Positions 1-7,680 of a DNA stretch of 33,696 nucleotides are shown here, piece by piece (the first letter of the stretch is position 1; each line of letters begins with the position of its first letter). Both the position numbers and the translations under genes were made by a program. The DNA is from Cryptosporangium minutisporangium (GTDB lineage: Bacteria > Actinomycetota > Actinomycetes > Mycobacteriales > Cryptosporangiaceae), in assembly GCF_039536245.1 (NCBI RefSeq), contig NZ_BAAAYN010000010.1:250-33945 (forward strand), read 5' to 3'. The notes beneath the pieces are model-generated. The model was not told the origin of the DNA and ran no database searches. It saw only the letters and a list, made by a program, of their open reading frames with translations.

Positions 1-224
1 CTCGCAGGCGCCCGAGAGGTGGCCTTCCCGAAAATCCGCCCGGCGGGCGCCCGGTTCGCGGCAGCGCGCGGAAACGGCGGCGAGCGCGGCGGGCGGCGGG
101 CGGCGCGTGTCGCGGCCGGTCGCGCCCGCGTCGCTGGCAGCCCTGGGGCGCGATGGCTGTCGCGCCTTCCGGGTGCGGTCGCCGATGGGTGTCGCGGATT
201 CCGCACCATGGCACGGAAAGCGCA

Positions 225-1180
225 ACATCCACTTCGCGCAGCCCCCGGAAAGGCGACAACCAGGTCGCAGCGCGCCCGGGAAGGGCGACAACCACCTCGC
301 GGGCACCCGGAAAGCGCGACAACCAGGTCGCGTCCCGCCCGGGAAGGGCGACATTCACCTCGCGCCGCCCCCGGAAAGGGTGACAACCACGTCGCGCCGC
401 CCCCGGAAAGGGCGACAACCACGTCGCGCCGCCCCCGGAAAGGGCGACAACCACGTCGCGCCGCCCCCGGAAAGGGCGACAACCACGTCGCGCCGCCCCC
501 GGAAAGGGCGACAACCACGTCGCGCCGCCCCCGGAAAGGGCGACAACCACGTCGCGCCGCCCCCGGAAAGGGCGACAACCACGTCGCGCCGCCCCCGGAA
601 AGGGCGACAACCACGTCGCGCCGCCCCCGGAAAGGGCGACAACCACGTCGCGCCGCCCCCGGAAAGGGCGACAACCACGTCGCGCCGCCCCCGGAAAGGG
701 CGACAACCACGTCGCGCCGCCCCCGGAAAGGGCGACAACCACGTCGCGCCGCCCCCGGAAAGGGCGACAACCACGTCGCGCCGCCCCCGGAAAGGGCGAC
801 AACCACGTCGCGCCGCCCCCGGAAAGGGCGACAACCACGTCGCGCCGCCCCCGGAAAGGGCGACAACCACGTCGCGCCGCCCCCGGAAAGGGCGACAACC
901 ACGTCGCGCCGCCCCCGGAAAGGGCGACAACCACGTCGCGCCGCCCCCGGAAAGGGCGACAACCACGTCGCACCGCCCCCGGAAAGGGTGACAACCACGT
1001 CGCGCCGCCCCCGGAAAGCGCGACAACCACGTCGCAGCGCGCCCGGAAAGTGCGACAACCACCTCGCAGGCACCCGAAAGCGCGACAACCACGTCGCGTT
1101 CCGCCCGGGAAGGGCGACAACGACCTTGCACCGCGCCCGGAGAGCGCGACATCTACGTCGCGGCGCGCCCGGGAGGGGCA
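225..1180. repeat. 32-bp tandem repeat array (satellite), about 30 units
   Basis: The motif ACAACCACGTCGCGCC recurs every 32 bp. Eighteen consecutive units from 383 to 958 look identical. Units at 959 and 991 carry one or two changes. The outer units (225-382 and 1023-1180) are degenerate, with spacings of 30-32 bp. Each unit has short inverted words, GTCGC and GCGAC, flanking a C-run and a G-run, so each could fold into a bulged hairpin. There are no unique spacers, so this is not a CRISPR array. The period is not a multiple of three and several frames stay open only because stop codons are absent, so I do not call a gene. Perfect centre and decayed edges are typical of arrays homogenised by slippage or unequal exchange. 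Bases 1-224 hold degenerate GC-rich sequence with no gene I can support. Confidence 0.95.
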
Positions 1181-1185
1181 GCCAG

Positions 1186-1845
1186 CTAGCTGGGGGTTAC
1201 TCGGCGGGTGGCGTAGGCCCACATCGCTACCTCCACCCGGTTCCGGGCGCCGAGCTTCGCCATCAAGCTCGCGATGTGGGTCTTCACGGTGCTGAGCGTG
1301 ATGTGGAGGTCCGCGCCGATCTCGTCGTTCGTCCGCCCCCGTGCCACCGCCACGAGCACCTGCTCCTCCCGCCCGGTCAGCGGCTCGATCGGTTGCCGGG
1401 GCGCCGCCGCGGGCTCCGCGTCGGCGAAAGCCCGGAGCAGCCGCGTGGTGACGTTCGGCGCGATCAACGCGTCCCCGCTCGCTGCAGCGTGCACGGCCTG
1501 GGCGAGCAGCGCGGGCCCGGCGTCCTTGAGCAGGAAACCCCTGGCACCGGCGCGGAGGGCTGCGTAGACGTACTCGTCCAGATCGAACGTCGTGATGACG
1601 ACGACCGCCAGCGGATCGGCGACACCGGGGCCGGCGAGCGCCCGGGTGGCCTCGATCCCGTCGACGTCCGGCATCCGCACGTCGAACAGGCAGACGTCCG
1701 GGCGGAGGCGCCGGGCCAGCTCGATGGCGCGCCGCCCGTCCGCGGCCTCGCCGATCACCTCGATGTCCGGCTGCGCGTCGAGGATCATCCGCAGCCCGGT
1801 CCGGACGATCTCCTGGTCGTCGGCGAGGACGACCCGGACCGTCAC
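1186..1845 (-). CDS. NarL/LuxR-family response regulator
   Basis: A 219-aa response regulator, the normal length for the NarL/FixJ class. The receiver domain (about 1-120) has the acidic pair D9-D10, the phospho-acceptor D55 in LFDVRMP and the conserved lysine in GFLLKDAGP. A LuxR-type helix-turn-helix occupies about 150-212 (LTGREEQVL, then STVKTHIASLMAKL). It starts with GTG, which overlaps the stop codon of the upstream sensor kinase gene (GTGA), so the two are translationally coupled partners. It should bind DNA when phosphorylated by that kinase; the target genes are not evident. Its stop codon lies about 5 bp from the 32-bp satellite array, so read-through transcripts would carry many copies of the repeat. 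Confidence 0.95.
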   Translation of the reverse strand: MTVRVVLADDQEIVRTGLRMILDAQPDIEVIGEAADGRRAIELARRLRPDVCLFDVRMPDVDGIEATRALAGPGVADPLAVVVITTFDLDEYVYAALRAGARGFLLKDAGPALLAQAVHAAASGDALIAPNVTTRLLRAFADAEPAAAPRQPIEPLTGREEQVLVAVARGRTNDEIGADLHITLSTVKTHIASLMAKLGARNRVEVAMWAYATRRVTPS

Positions 1846-2960
1846 GCCGCTGTCCGCGGGAGCACGACGTCCACGGTCCAGCCGCGGCCGGGGGCGGGTC
1901 CGGCCGCGCAGCGCCCGCCGAGCAGGTCGGCGCGCTCGATCATGCCGAGGATCCCGTAGCCGGGCGCGCGGGACGATCCGGGATCACCGTCGTCGCTCAC
2001 CCGGAGGCTCACCGTGTCGGCGTCCGCGACCACCCGCACCTCGATCCGCGTCGCGTGCCGCGCGTGTCGCCGCGCGTTGGTGATCGACTCCTGCCCCAGG
2101 CGGTAGATCGCGCTGTCGATCGGCGGCGGCAGCTCGTCCAGGTTCCCGACGAACCGGACGTCGACGGGCGGGCCACTCGCGGGATCCGCGGCGAGCCGGG
2201 CGAGGTCGGCGGCGCGCGGCGCGGGCATCCGCTCGGCCGCGTCGTCCGAGCGCAGCACGCGGACGATCGAGCGCATCTCGGCGAGCGTCCGGGACGCCTC
2301 GGCCTCGATCACCCGCAGCGCGTCGACGGCGGCGTCCGGTGCGGTCGCGGCGACCGCTATCCCGGCCTGCGCGCGGATCACCATCGCCGAGACGTGGTGG
2401 GCCACGGTGTCGTGCAGGTCGCGGGCGAGGCGTTCCCGCTCGACGAGCGTCACCTGCGCGAGCTCGCGGGCGCGCGCGTTCGCCCGGTACCGGACCGCCG
2501 CTCCGGTCGCGGCGGTCGCGACGAGAACGGCGAGACCACCGGCGGCGTCGCCCGGGCTCAGATCGAGGAGCAGCCCGCTGCCGACCTTGGCGACCAGGAC
2601 GCCGGTGCCGACGACGATCGCCCGGCCCGAGCCCCAGCGGAACAGCCCGTACGGCAGCAGGAGCAGGTAGACCATCGACGCCAACCGCGGCTCGGCGCCG
2701 ATCACCGGGGACGCGAGCCCGGTGACGCCGAACGCGACCACGACGGCGAGCAAAGGGCGGGTACGTCGCCAGAGCAGCGTCGGGAGGACAGCGAGTCCGA
2801 CGACGACCGTCGCCGCCCGCCACGGGAGCTCCGGGCGGAGCAGCCCTTCGAGCAGGACCGCGGCCGCGAGGACGGCCAGCAGCACGGCGTCCCACCGGAT
2901 CGGGACGGGACTGCTGGCGGGAGGAGGCTCGTCCCACAGCGACCTGAGCAGGCGTTTCAC
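1842..2960 (-). CDS. Sensor histidine kinase (HisKA_3 type, DesK/NarX-like)
   Basis: A 372-aa membrane kinase. The N-terminal 160 residues hold several hydrophobic segments (about 23-41, 50-63, 70-87, 95-107, 114-132 and 140-156), so the sensor part is membrane-embedded. The dimerisation/phosphotransfer motif ERERLARDLHDTVAHH has phospho-acceptor H183. The ATPase domain shows the N-box (QESITNARRHA) and a G-box region (SDDGDPG, then GYGILGMIERA). It starts with GTG at 2960. A possible -10 element, TACGAT, at 2973-2968 lies 7 nt upstream, which suggests a leaderless mRNA. It pairs with the overlapping downstream response regulator. The stimulus is unknown. LacI-type sites at 3030-3089 lie within 130 bp upstream and might affect this promoter as well. 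Confidence 0.93.
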   Translation of the reverse strand: MKRLLRSLWDEPPPASSPVPIRWDAVLLAVLAAAVLLEGLLRPELPWRAATVVVGLAVLPTLLWRRTRPLLAVVVAFGVTGLASPVIGAEPRLASMVYLLLLPYGLFRWGSGRAIVVGTGVLVAKVGSGLLLDLSPGDAAGGLAVLVATAATGAAVRYRANARARELAQVTLVERERLARDLHDTVAHHVSAMVIRAQAGIAVAATAPDAAVDALRVIEAEASRTLAEMRSIVRVLRSDDAAERMPAPRAADLARLAADPASGPPVDVRFVGNLDELPPPIDSAIYRLGQESITNARRHARHATRIEVRVVADADTVSLRVSDDGDPGSSRAPGYGILGMIERADLLGGRCAAGPAPGRGWTVDVVLPRTAA

Positions 2961-3029
2961 GGGCGTGATCGTACGGCTGGGGGCGGCGGCGCCGGATCAG
3001 CCGGAAGAACGCCGGATTTTCGTAGGAGG

Positions 3030-3089
3030 CTTTACCGGTATAGAGGACATGTGCTATACCGGTAAAGGACGGTTGCTTTACCGGTATAG
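3030..3089. promoter_or_regulatory. Three LacI-type operator-like sites (TACCGGTA cores)
   Basis: CTTTACCGGTATAG occurs at 3030-3043, inverted at 3054-3067 and again directly at 3076-3089. Every copy is centred on the self-complementary core TACCGGTA. Core starts are 24 and 22 bp apart, about two helical turns, so bound proteins would sit on similar faces of the helix. A central CG flanked by ACC/GGT is typical of LacI/GalR-family operators, and a LacI-family gene starts 390 bp away. The third copy contains TATAGA, a plausible -10 for the small gene at 3113. Binding is inferred. Confidence 0.75.
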
Positions 3090-3112
3090 AGTCGCATGAG
3101 GAGATGTTCGTG

Positions 3113-3325
3113 ATGGAGATTCCCGCTGCTTTCCTGATCGCCCGCAGTGCCGACGCGCACCGGATGTCCGAGGCGCGTCTCGACGGACCGGTCGCCGCCC
3201 GGCCGACCCTGTTCGCCCGTGCGGGGCGGGCGCTGGCCGGCGTCGCCCGCCGCCGTTCCGCCTCCGGCCGCGCGCCGCGGCGGGCCAGCCGGGCCGCCGA
3301 GGTCAGCGGCTGCGCGACGGCCTGA
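3113..3325 (+). CDS. Small basic hypothetical protein
   Basis: A 70-aa protein with no family I recognise. The start at 3113 is chosen because GAGGAG (3098-3103) lies 9 nt upstream; an in-frame ATG at 3104 directly abuts that ribosome-binding site and is less likely. The first residues (MEIPAAFLIARSADAHRM) are followed by an Arg/Ala-rich half containing RRRSASGRAPRRASRAAE, likely disordered or nucleic-acid binding; it has no clear membrane segment. It lies just downstream of three LacI-type sites and is followed by a 13-bp hairpin terminator, so it looks like a complete, separately regulated transcription unit. Function unknown. Confidence 0.6.
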   Translation: MEIPAAFLIARSADAHRMSEARLDGPVAARPTLFARAGRALAGVARRRSASGRAPRRASRAAEVSGCATA

Positions 3326-3360
3326 CCCTCGGGCCGATGGCGCGCTCCCTGGACAACCGC

Positions 3361-3396
3361 GAACCCGCCGTCACGGCGGTCCCTGACGGCGGGTTC
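3361..3396. terminator. Strong hairpin terminator after the small gene
   Basis: GAACCCGCCGTCA (3361-3373) pairs perfectly with TGACGGCGGGTTC (3384-3396) around a 10-nt loop. There is no T-run, as is common for actinobacterial terminators. It lies 36 bp after the small gene's stop and 85 bp before the LacI gene, and would isolate the two units. Confidence 0.75.
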
Positions 3397-3480
3397 GTGG
3401 TTCCCCACCCGGCCGGGCCCCGGCACCCCCGCACTCCGCTGCCGCCGGATACGGTGGAGCGGCGGAAGGCGGTGGCAGGC

Positions 3481-4560
3481 ATGGCGCGGGTGACCTTGCA
3501 GACGATCGCTGACCGGGTCGGGGTGAGCCGGATGACCGTCTCCAACGCGTTCTCCCGCCCGAACCAGCTCTCCCCGACGCTGCGCGAGCGCATCCTCGCC
3601 GCAGCCCAGGAACTGGGGTACGTCGGCCCCGACCCGTCGGCCCGGGCGCTCGCCAAGGGAACGACCGGCGCCGTCGGGTTCCTGCTCACCGAGTCGCTCG
3701 GCTTCGCGTTCACCGACCAGGTCTCGACCCAGCTCCTCGGCGCGATCGCCGAAGAGCTCAAGCCGACCGGGCTGGCGCTGACGCTGCTGAGCGCGTTCGA
3801 CACCGGAGACATCGTCCAGGCGCGCGACGTCGCGATGGACGGGGTGCTGGTGTACTCCTGCGATCCCGGCACGTCCGCGGTCGACTGGCTGCAGCGACGC
3901 CGGCTGCCGATGGTCTTCATCGACCAGGACCCGCTCGACGACGTCCCGAGCGTCAACGTCGCGGACCGGAACGGCGCCCGGGCCGCCGCGCAGCACCTGA
4001 TCGACCTGGGACACCGTCGGATCGGCCTCGCCCTGGCCGGCGTGCGTGGCCCGCAGGGGATGATCGAAGACGTGGAGGAGGTCGCGAGCCCGAAGGTCTC
4101 CGGGTACGCGTCCCGGGAGCGCCTGGCCGGGTGGATGGAGGCGTTCGACGCGGCGGGCGTCGAGCCGTTGGTGGCTCGCCAACTCGACGACACGATCGAG
4201 CACGCGCGAACCGCGGGCCGGTTGCTGCTCGACCGGGACGATCCGCCGACCGCCGTGCTCTGCTTCTCCGACGTCATCGCGTTCGGCATCATCCGGACCG
4301 CGAACGACCTCGGGCTCCGCGTCCCGCAGGATCTGTCGGTCGTCGGGTTCGACGACCACCCGCTGGCCGGGACGTTCCGCCCCACGCTCACCACCGTCCG
4401 GCAGAACGTGCCGGACAAGGGGAAGGTCGCGGCGGAGCTGCTGACCGCGGCGCTCGGACGAGCCGCGTCCGAATCCTCGGTGCCCCTCGCGTCGGTTCCG
4501 CACGTCCTGCTGCCCACCGAGCTGGTCGTGCGGGACAGCACCGCTCCGCCGCGCGTCTGA
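3481..4560 (+). CDS. LacI-family transcriptional regulator
   Basis: A 359-aa repressor of standard family length. The DNA-binding headpiece begins at residue 4 with TLQTIADRVGVSRMTVSNAF, followed by the hinge region (SPTLRERILAAAQELGY, then SARALAKG). Residues from about 60 form the periplasmic-binding-protein-like effector domain (for example GFDDHPLAGTFRPTLTTVRQ near the C-terminus), which would bind a sugar or similar small ligand. The start at 3481 puts the headpiece at the N-terminus; a longer in-frame start at 3337 would add 48 residues spanning the terminator hairpin and is rejected. A weak -10-like TACGGT lies at 3450-3455. The three TACCGGTA sites upstream are its likely operators. 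It converges on the next gene with a 2-bp gap. Confidence 0.95.
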   Translation: MARVTLQTIADRVGVSRMTVSNAFSRPNQLSPTLRERILAAAQELGYVGPDPSARALAKGTTGAVGFLLTESLGFAFTDQVSTQLLGAIAEELKPTGLALTLLSAFDTGDIVQARDVAMDGVLVYSCDPGTSAVDWLQRRRLPMVFIDQDPLDDVPSVNVADRNGARAAAQHLIDLGHRRIGLALAGVRGPQGMIEDVEEVASPKVSGYASRERLAGWMEAFDAAGVEPLVARQLDDTIEHARTAGRLLLDRDDPPTAVLCFSDVIAFGIIRTANDLGLRVPQDLSVVGFDDHPLAGTFRPTLTTVRQNVPDKGKVAAELLTAALGRAASESSVPLASVPHVLLPTELVVRDSTAPPRV

Positions 4561-4562
4561 CC

Positions 4563-5405
4563 TCAGAGCGCGAGCATCGCCGCCGCGACCTCATCGGCAT
4601 CCGCGGCGGGGATCGCCGTGGATGCTCGGTCGAGCACCAGCAGCCGCGCGCCGGGGATCTCCCGCGCGAGGGCTTCCGCGTTGCCGACCGGGAAGAACCG
4701 ATTACGGCGGCCGTGCACCACCAGCGTCGGGAGCGCGAGCTCGGGCAGGCGCTCGCGCCAGCGCGGCGTGCAGTCGAGCTTGGCGAAGACCATGCCCAGC
4801 TGGTTGGCCATCTGCGCCGCGGGTTGCGTGCTCGGCGTGCGGTCCCAGATGCGCTCGGCGGTTCCGCGCGCGGCCTCGGGGTCGTCGCCGAGGATCTCCG
4901 CGCGTTCAGCGGCGAACTCCGCCACGGCGGAGCGGTCGGACCAGTCGGGCATCGCGCGGGAGAACAGCTGCCCCATCATCGCCCCGTCGTGGTCGGGCAG
5001 GTCCTCGTCGACCGGCCCCGGAGCGACGGACCGGGTACCGGCGAGAGTGAGCGCCGAGAACGCGTCCGGGTGGTCGAGCGCGGCGATCTGGGCCACCATC
5101 CCCCCGACGCCGATTCCCGCCAGGTGCGCCGGGCGGTCGTCGAGCTCGCGGGCGAGCGCCGCGGCGTCGGCTGCGAGATCGCGCAGCGTGTACGCCGGAG
5201 CGTCGGGATCGACGGTGGTCGAGGTGCCGGAATCGCGCAGGTCGTACCGCACGACGTGGCGCCCACCGCGCGCGAGTGCCTCGCAGAGCGCATCGGGCCA
5301 GGACAGCATGGTCGTGCCGCCGGCGAGCAGTACGAGCGGTGCCGTCGCGTCGCCGAAGTGCTCGACGCCGAACGTGAGGCCGCCGGTCTCGACTGTCCGG
5401 AGCAT
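4563..5405 (-). CDS. Alpha/beta-hydrolase-fold protein lacking the catalytic triad
   Basis: A 280-aa protein with the overall pattern of the alpha/beta-hydrolase superfamily: an oxyanion-strand region LVLLAGGTTML, the YDLRDSGTS stretch, a nucleophile-elbow region at about 94-106 and a C-terminal cap plus core. All three catalytic positions are substituted. The elbow reads G-I-G-V-G, with Gly99 where serine is expected. The acid position in VHGRRNRFFP is Asn235. The histidine position in LDRASTAIP is Thr263. It is therefore probably not a classical hydrolase; it may be a binding or regulatory pseudoenzyme. GGAGG lies 7 nt before the ATG. It is last in an ArsR-SRPBCC-hydrolase gene row, 56 bp after the SRPBCC gene. 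Residue assignments rest on alignment by eye. Confidence 0.85.
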   Translation of the reverse strand: MLRTVETGGLTFGVEHFGDATAPLVLLAGGTTMLSWPDALCEALARGGRHVVRYDLRDSGTSTTVDPDAPAYTLRDLAADAAALARELDDRPAHLAGIGVGGMVAQIAALDHPDAFSALTLAGTRSVAPGPVDEDLPDHDGAMMGQLFSRAMPDWSDRSAVAEFAAERAEILGDDPEAARGTAERIWDRTPSTQPAAQMANQLGMVFAKLDCTPRWRERLPELALPTLVVHGRRNRFFPVGNAEALAREIPGARLLVLDRASTAIPAADADEVAAAMLAL

Positions 5406-5461
5406 TCGTCACCCTCCAGGATGTGGTGAGGCGAGTTCGGGAAGCCCGAAACGCGGTGTGC

Positions 5462-5950
5462 TCAGGCGGCAGCGAGGATCTCGTCGATCTGCCCGACGGC
5501 CAGGGCCATCCCCTCCGCCATCCCCATCTCGACCATCTTCTCCAGGTCCTCCGCCGAGCCGAATCGCATCGTGATCGTCATCCGCGTGCCGGACGGGATC
5601 TCCGCGATGTCCACGCGGGCGGTCGCCGTCGGCATCGCCGGGTTCGGGTTGCCCTGTTCGTCGGCGAAACCGTCCTCGAACTCCAGCGCGTGCGGCTCGT
5701 CCAGCGTCAGGAAGCGCCACCAGCCGTTCGAGCGCTCGCCCGCCGGACCGGTCATGTGGTACTTCGCCTCGCCGCCGACCGTGAAGTCGTGCTCGCGGAA
5801 CGTCGCCGGCCAGGTCGGTGGGCCCCACCAGCGCTCCAGCAGGCGGGGGTCGGCCCAGAGCTGCCACACCGCCTTCGGCTGGGCCGGGAACTCGGCGAGC
5901 ACGGTCAGCGTGCGGGCCTGGGCGTCGGGCGTGGTGCTGATGACGGTCAT
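5462..5950 (-). CDS. SRPBCC/AHSA1-domain protein
   Basis: A 162-aa START-like protein of the AHSA1/CalC group (Pfam AHSA1 type). Diagnostic features are the early F-PAQPKAVWQLWADPRLLERWWGP motif and a C-terminal helix ending VGQIDEILAA. The fold forms a hydrophobic cavity that binds small lipophilic ligands; no enzymatic activity can be assigned. The ATG overlaps the stop of the upstream ArsR gene (ATGA), an arrangement very common for ArsR-AHSA1 pairs in actinobacteria, so it is translationally coupled and probably repressed by that ArsR protein. Confidence 0.92.
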   Translation of the reverse strand: MTVISTTPDAQARTLTVLAEFPAQPKAVWQLWADPRLLERWWGPPTWPATFREHDFTVGGEAKYHMTGPAGERSNGWWRFLTLDEPHALEFEDGFADEQGNPNPAMPTATARVDIAEIPSGTRMTITMRFGSAEDLEKMVEMGMAEGMALAVGQIDEILAAA

Positions 5951-6285
5951 CGCGTGTCCTCCCCGGACTGTGTCAAAAGATCGTGCATACGGTCGATCCG
6001 GCCGCGCCACACGTCCTCGTACTGCCGGAGCAGCTCCCGGACGCGTCGGATCGTGTCGATGTCGCCGCGCACCAGTTGTTCCCTTCCGCGGCGTTCCTTG
6101 GTGACCAGCCCGGCCCGCTCCAGGACCGCGACGTGCTTCTGCACCGCGGCGAAGCTCATGTCGTACTGCCGGGCGAGCGTCGAGACCGACGCCTCCTGCC
6201 GCAGAACGCGGGCGACGATGTCGCGTCGGGTCGCGTCGGCCAGCGCGGCGAAGACCCGGTCCGCGTCCCTCTGACCTACAACCAT
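5947..6285 (-). CDS. ArsR-family helix-turn-helix regulator
   Basis: A 112-aa winged-helix regulator. The order is FAALADATRRDIVARVL, then recognition helix region STLARQYDMSFAAVQKHVAVLERAGLV, then the wing KERRGREQLVR. No metal-binding cysteine motif is present, so it belongs to the non-metal group usually paired with AHSA1 proteins. The ATG at 6285 sits inside a perfect 18-bp palindrome (6277-6294), so bound repressor would cover its own start codon and probably block the divergent decarboxylase promoter too. It overlaps the SRPBCC gene by 4 nt. Confidence 0.93.
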   Translation of the reverse strand: MVVGQRDADRVFAALADATRRDIVARVLRQEASVSTLARQYDMSFAAVQKHVAVLERAGLVTKERRGREQLVRGDIDTIRRVRELLRQYEDVWRGRIDRMHDLLTQSGEDTR

Positions 6286-6294
6286 ATGGTTGTA
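6277..6294. promoter_or_regulatory. Perfect 18-bp palindrome over the ArsR start codon
   Basis: TACAACCATATGGTTGTA is its own reverse complement. It covers the ArsR ATG and lies 39 bp before the divergent decarboxylase start. It is a likely ArsR operator; autoregulation and divergent control are inferred. Confidence 0.8.
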
Positions 6295-6332
6295 CGTTAG
6301 TCCGGAGGGCGGGAGGCCGCAAGACTGGGGCG

Positions 6333-7676
6333 ATGGACGAATTGCTGGACGCCACGGCAGCGCTCGCGGCGGAGTATCTGAACAGTGCGGGCACGCGTCC
6401 GGTGGCTCGGCCGGTGTCGCTGGAGGAGATGGTCGCGGCGATCGGGACGGACCTCCCGGACGAGGGCGTCGACCCGCTCCGGGTCGTGCAGGACCTCGCG
6501 CGCGACGCCGACCCGGGGTTGGTGCTCACCACCGGCGGCCGGTTCTTCGGCTTCGTCGAGGGCGGAGTACTGCCGGCCGCCCGCGCCGCCGACTGGCTCG
6601 CGTCCACGTGGGACCAGAACCCCGGCTTCTACGCGCTGTCCCCGGCCGCCGCCGCAGTGGAGGAGATCTGCCGGCGCTGGCTCTGCGACCTGCTGGGCGT
6701 GCCCGGAACCTGGTCCGCCGGGTTCACCACCGGCGCGCAGCTGGCCAACTTCACCGGCCTCGCGGCCGCGCGCCACCACGTCCTCACCGAGGCCGGCTGG
6801 GACCTCGAACGGCGCGGGCTGTTCGGCGCGCCACCGGTGACGGTCGTGGTCGGGCGCGAGCGGCACGCGACGATCGATCGGGCGCTGCGGTTCCTCGGGA
6901 TCGGCTCGGACCAGCTGGCGGTGGTGGACGTCGACGACCAGGGCCGGATGCGCGCCGACGCGCTCGCGACGCACCTGACCGGCGGCCCGACGATCGTCTG
7001 CGCGCAGGCGGGCAACGTGAACACCGGCGCGGTGGATCCGCTGGGCGAGATCTGCGACCGGGCGCACGCCCACGGCGCCTGGGTACACGTCGACGGCGCG
7101 TTCGGCGCGTGGGCCGCCGCGTCTCCCGAGCTGAAGCATCTGACCGACGGCCTGGAGCGCGCCGACTCGCTCGCGATCGACGGCCACAAGTGGCTGAACG
7201 TTCCCTACGACTGCGGGGTCGTGCTCTGCGCCCGCCCGGACGCGCACCGTACGGCGATGCGGCTCGCCGCGGACTACCTGGTGCGCGACGGTGAGCGGCA
7301 CGGCTCGGATTGGACGCCGGAGAGTTCCCGGCGGGCGCGCGCTTTCGCGGTGTACGCCGCACTCCGAAGCCTCGGGCGCCTGGGCGTCGCCCAGCTCGTC
7401 GAACGGTCCTGCGCGCAAGCGCGCCAAATCGCCGAGACGCTCGCCGCCGACGACGACGTCGAGGTCCTGAACGAGGTGACGCTCAACCAGGTGCTGATCC
7501 GGCTGGGCGACGACGAGCGCACCCGACGCGCGGCCGCGGCGATCCAGCGCGACGGCGCCACCTGGCTGGGCACGACGTCGTGGCAGGGCCGGGTGGCGAT
7601 CCGGATCAGCGTCTCCGACTACGCGACCGACGACGCGGCGATCGAGACGCTCGTGGCGGCGCTGCGGGAATCGTGA
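6333..7676 (+). CDS. PLP-dependent group II amino-acid decarboxylase family protein
   Basis: A 447-aa fold-type-I PLP enzyme of the pyridoxal-dependent decarboxylase family (glutamate / aromatic amino acid decarboxylase group). The Schiff-base lysine is K286 in DGHKWLNVPYDCG, and the cofactor-pairing aspartate is D254 in VHVDGAFGAW. The region GFTTGAQLANFTGLAAARH matches the phosphate-binding part of the family. The substrate cannot be read from sequence. The ATG at 6333 has only a weak ribosome-binding site. It is divergent from the ArsR-SRPBCC genes across a 47-bp gap holding the ArsR palindrome, so it is probably co-regulated. It is followed by a large nested hairpin structure. Confidence 0.93.
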   Translation: MDELLDATAALAAEYLNSAGTRPVARPVSLEEMVAAIGTDLPDEGVDPLRVVQDLARDADPGLVLTTGGRFFGFVEGGVLPAARAADWLASTWDQNPGFYALSPAAAAVEEICRRWLCDLLGVPGTWSAGFTTGAQLANFTGLAAARHHVLTEAGWDLERRGLFGAPPVTVVVGRERHATIDRALRFLGIGSDQLAVVDVDDQGRMRADALATHLTGGPTIVCAQAGNVNTGAVDPLGEICDRAHAHGAWVHVDGAFGAWAAASPELKHLTDGLERADSLAIDGHKWLNVPYDCGVVLCARPDAHRTAMRLAADYLVRDGERHGSDWTPESSRRARAFAVYAALRSLGRLGVAQLVERSCAQARQIAETLAADDDVEVLNEVTLNQVLIRLGDDERTRRAAAAIQRDGATWLGTTSWQGRVAIRISVSDYATDDAAIETLVAALRES

Positions 7677-7680
7677 TCGG

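Noticed and set aside
355-1152. A 265-codon minus-strand frame with repeated DVVVALSGGGATWLS text
   Set aside because: The same satellite read on the other strand. No ribosome-binding site or non-repeat domain supports it, although short repeat peptides cannot be excluded without expression data.
225-1180. CRISPR array
   Set aside because: Units are contiguous and identical, with no unique spacers and no cas gene in the window.
19-1959. A 646-codon plus-strand frame with repeated RRAAPGKGDNHV-like text
   Set aside because: It is the translation of the 32-bp satellite and of the antisense of the response regulator. The repeat period is not a multiple of three and several frames are open at once, so openness reflects base composition.
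1984-4503. A very long minus-strand frame (839 codons) across the kinase, the small gene and the LacI gene
   Set aside because: It lies over well-supported genes in other frames and has the Arg/Pro-rich composition of a GC-rich shadow.
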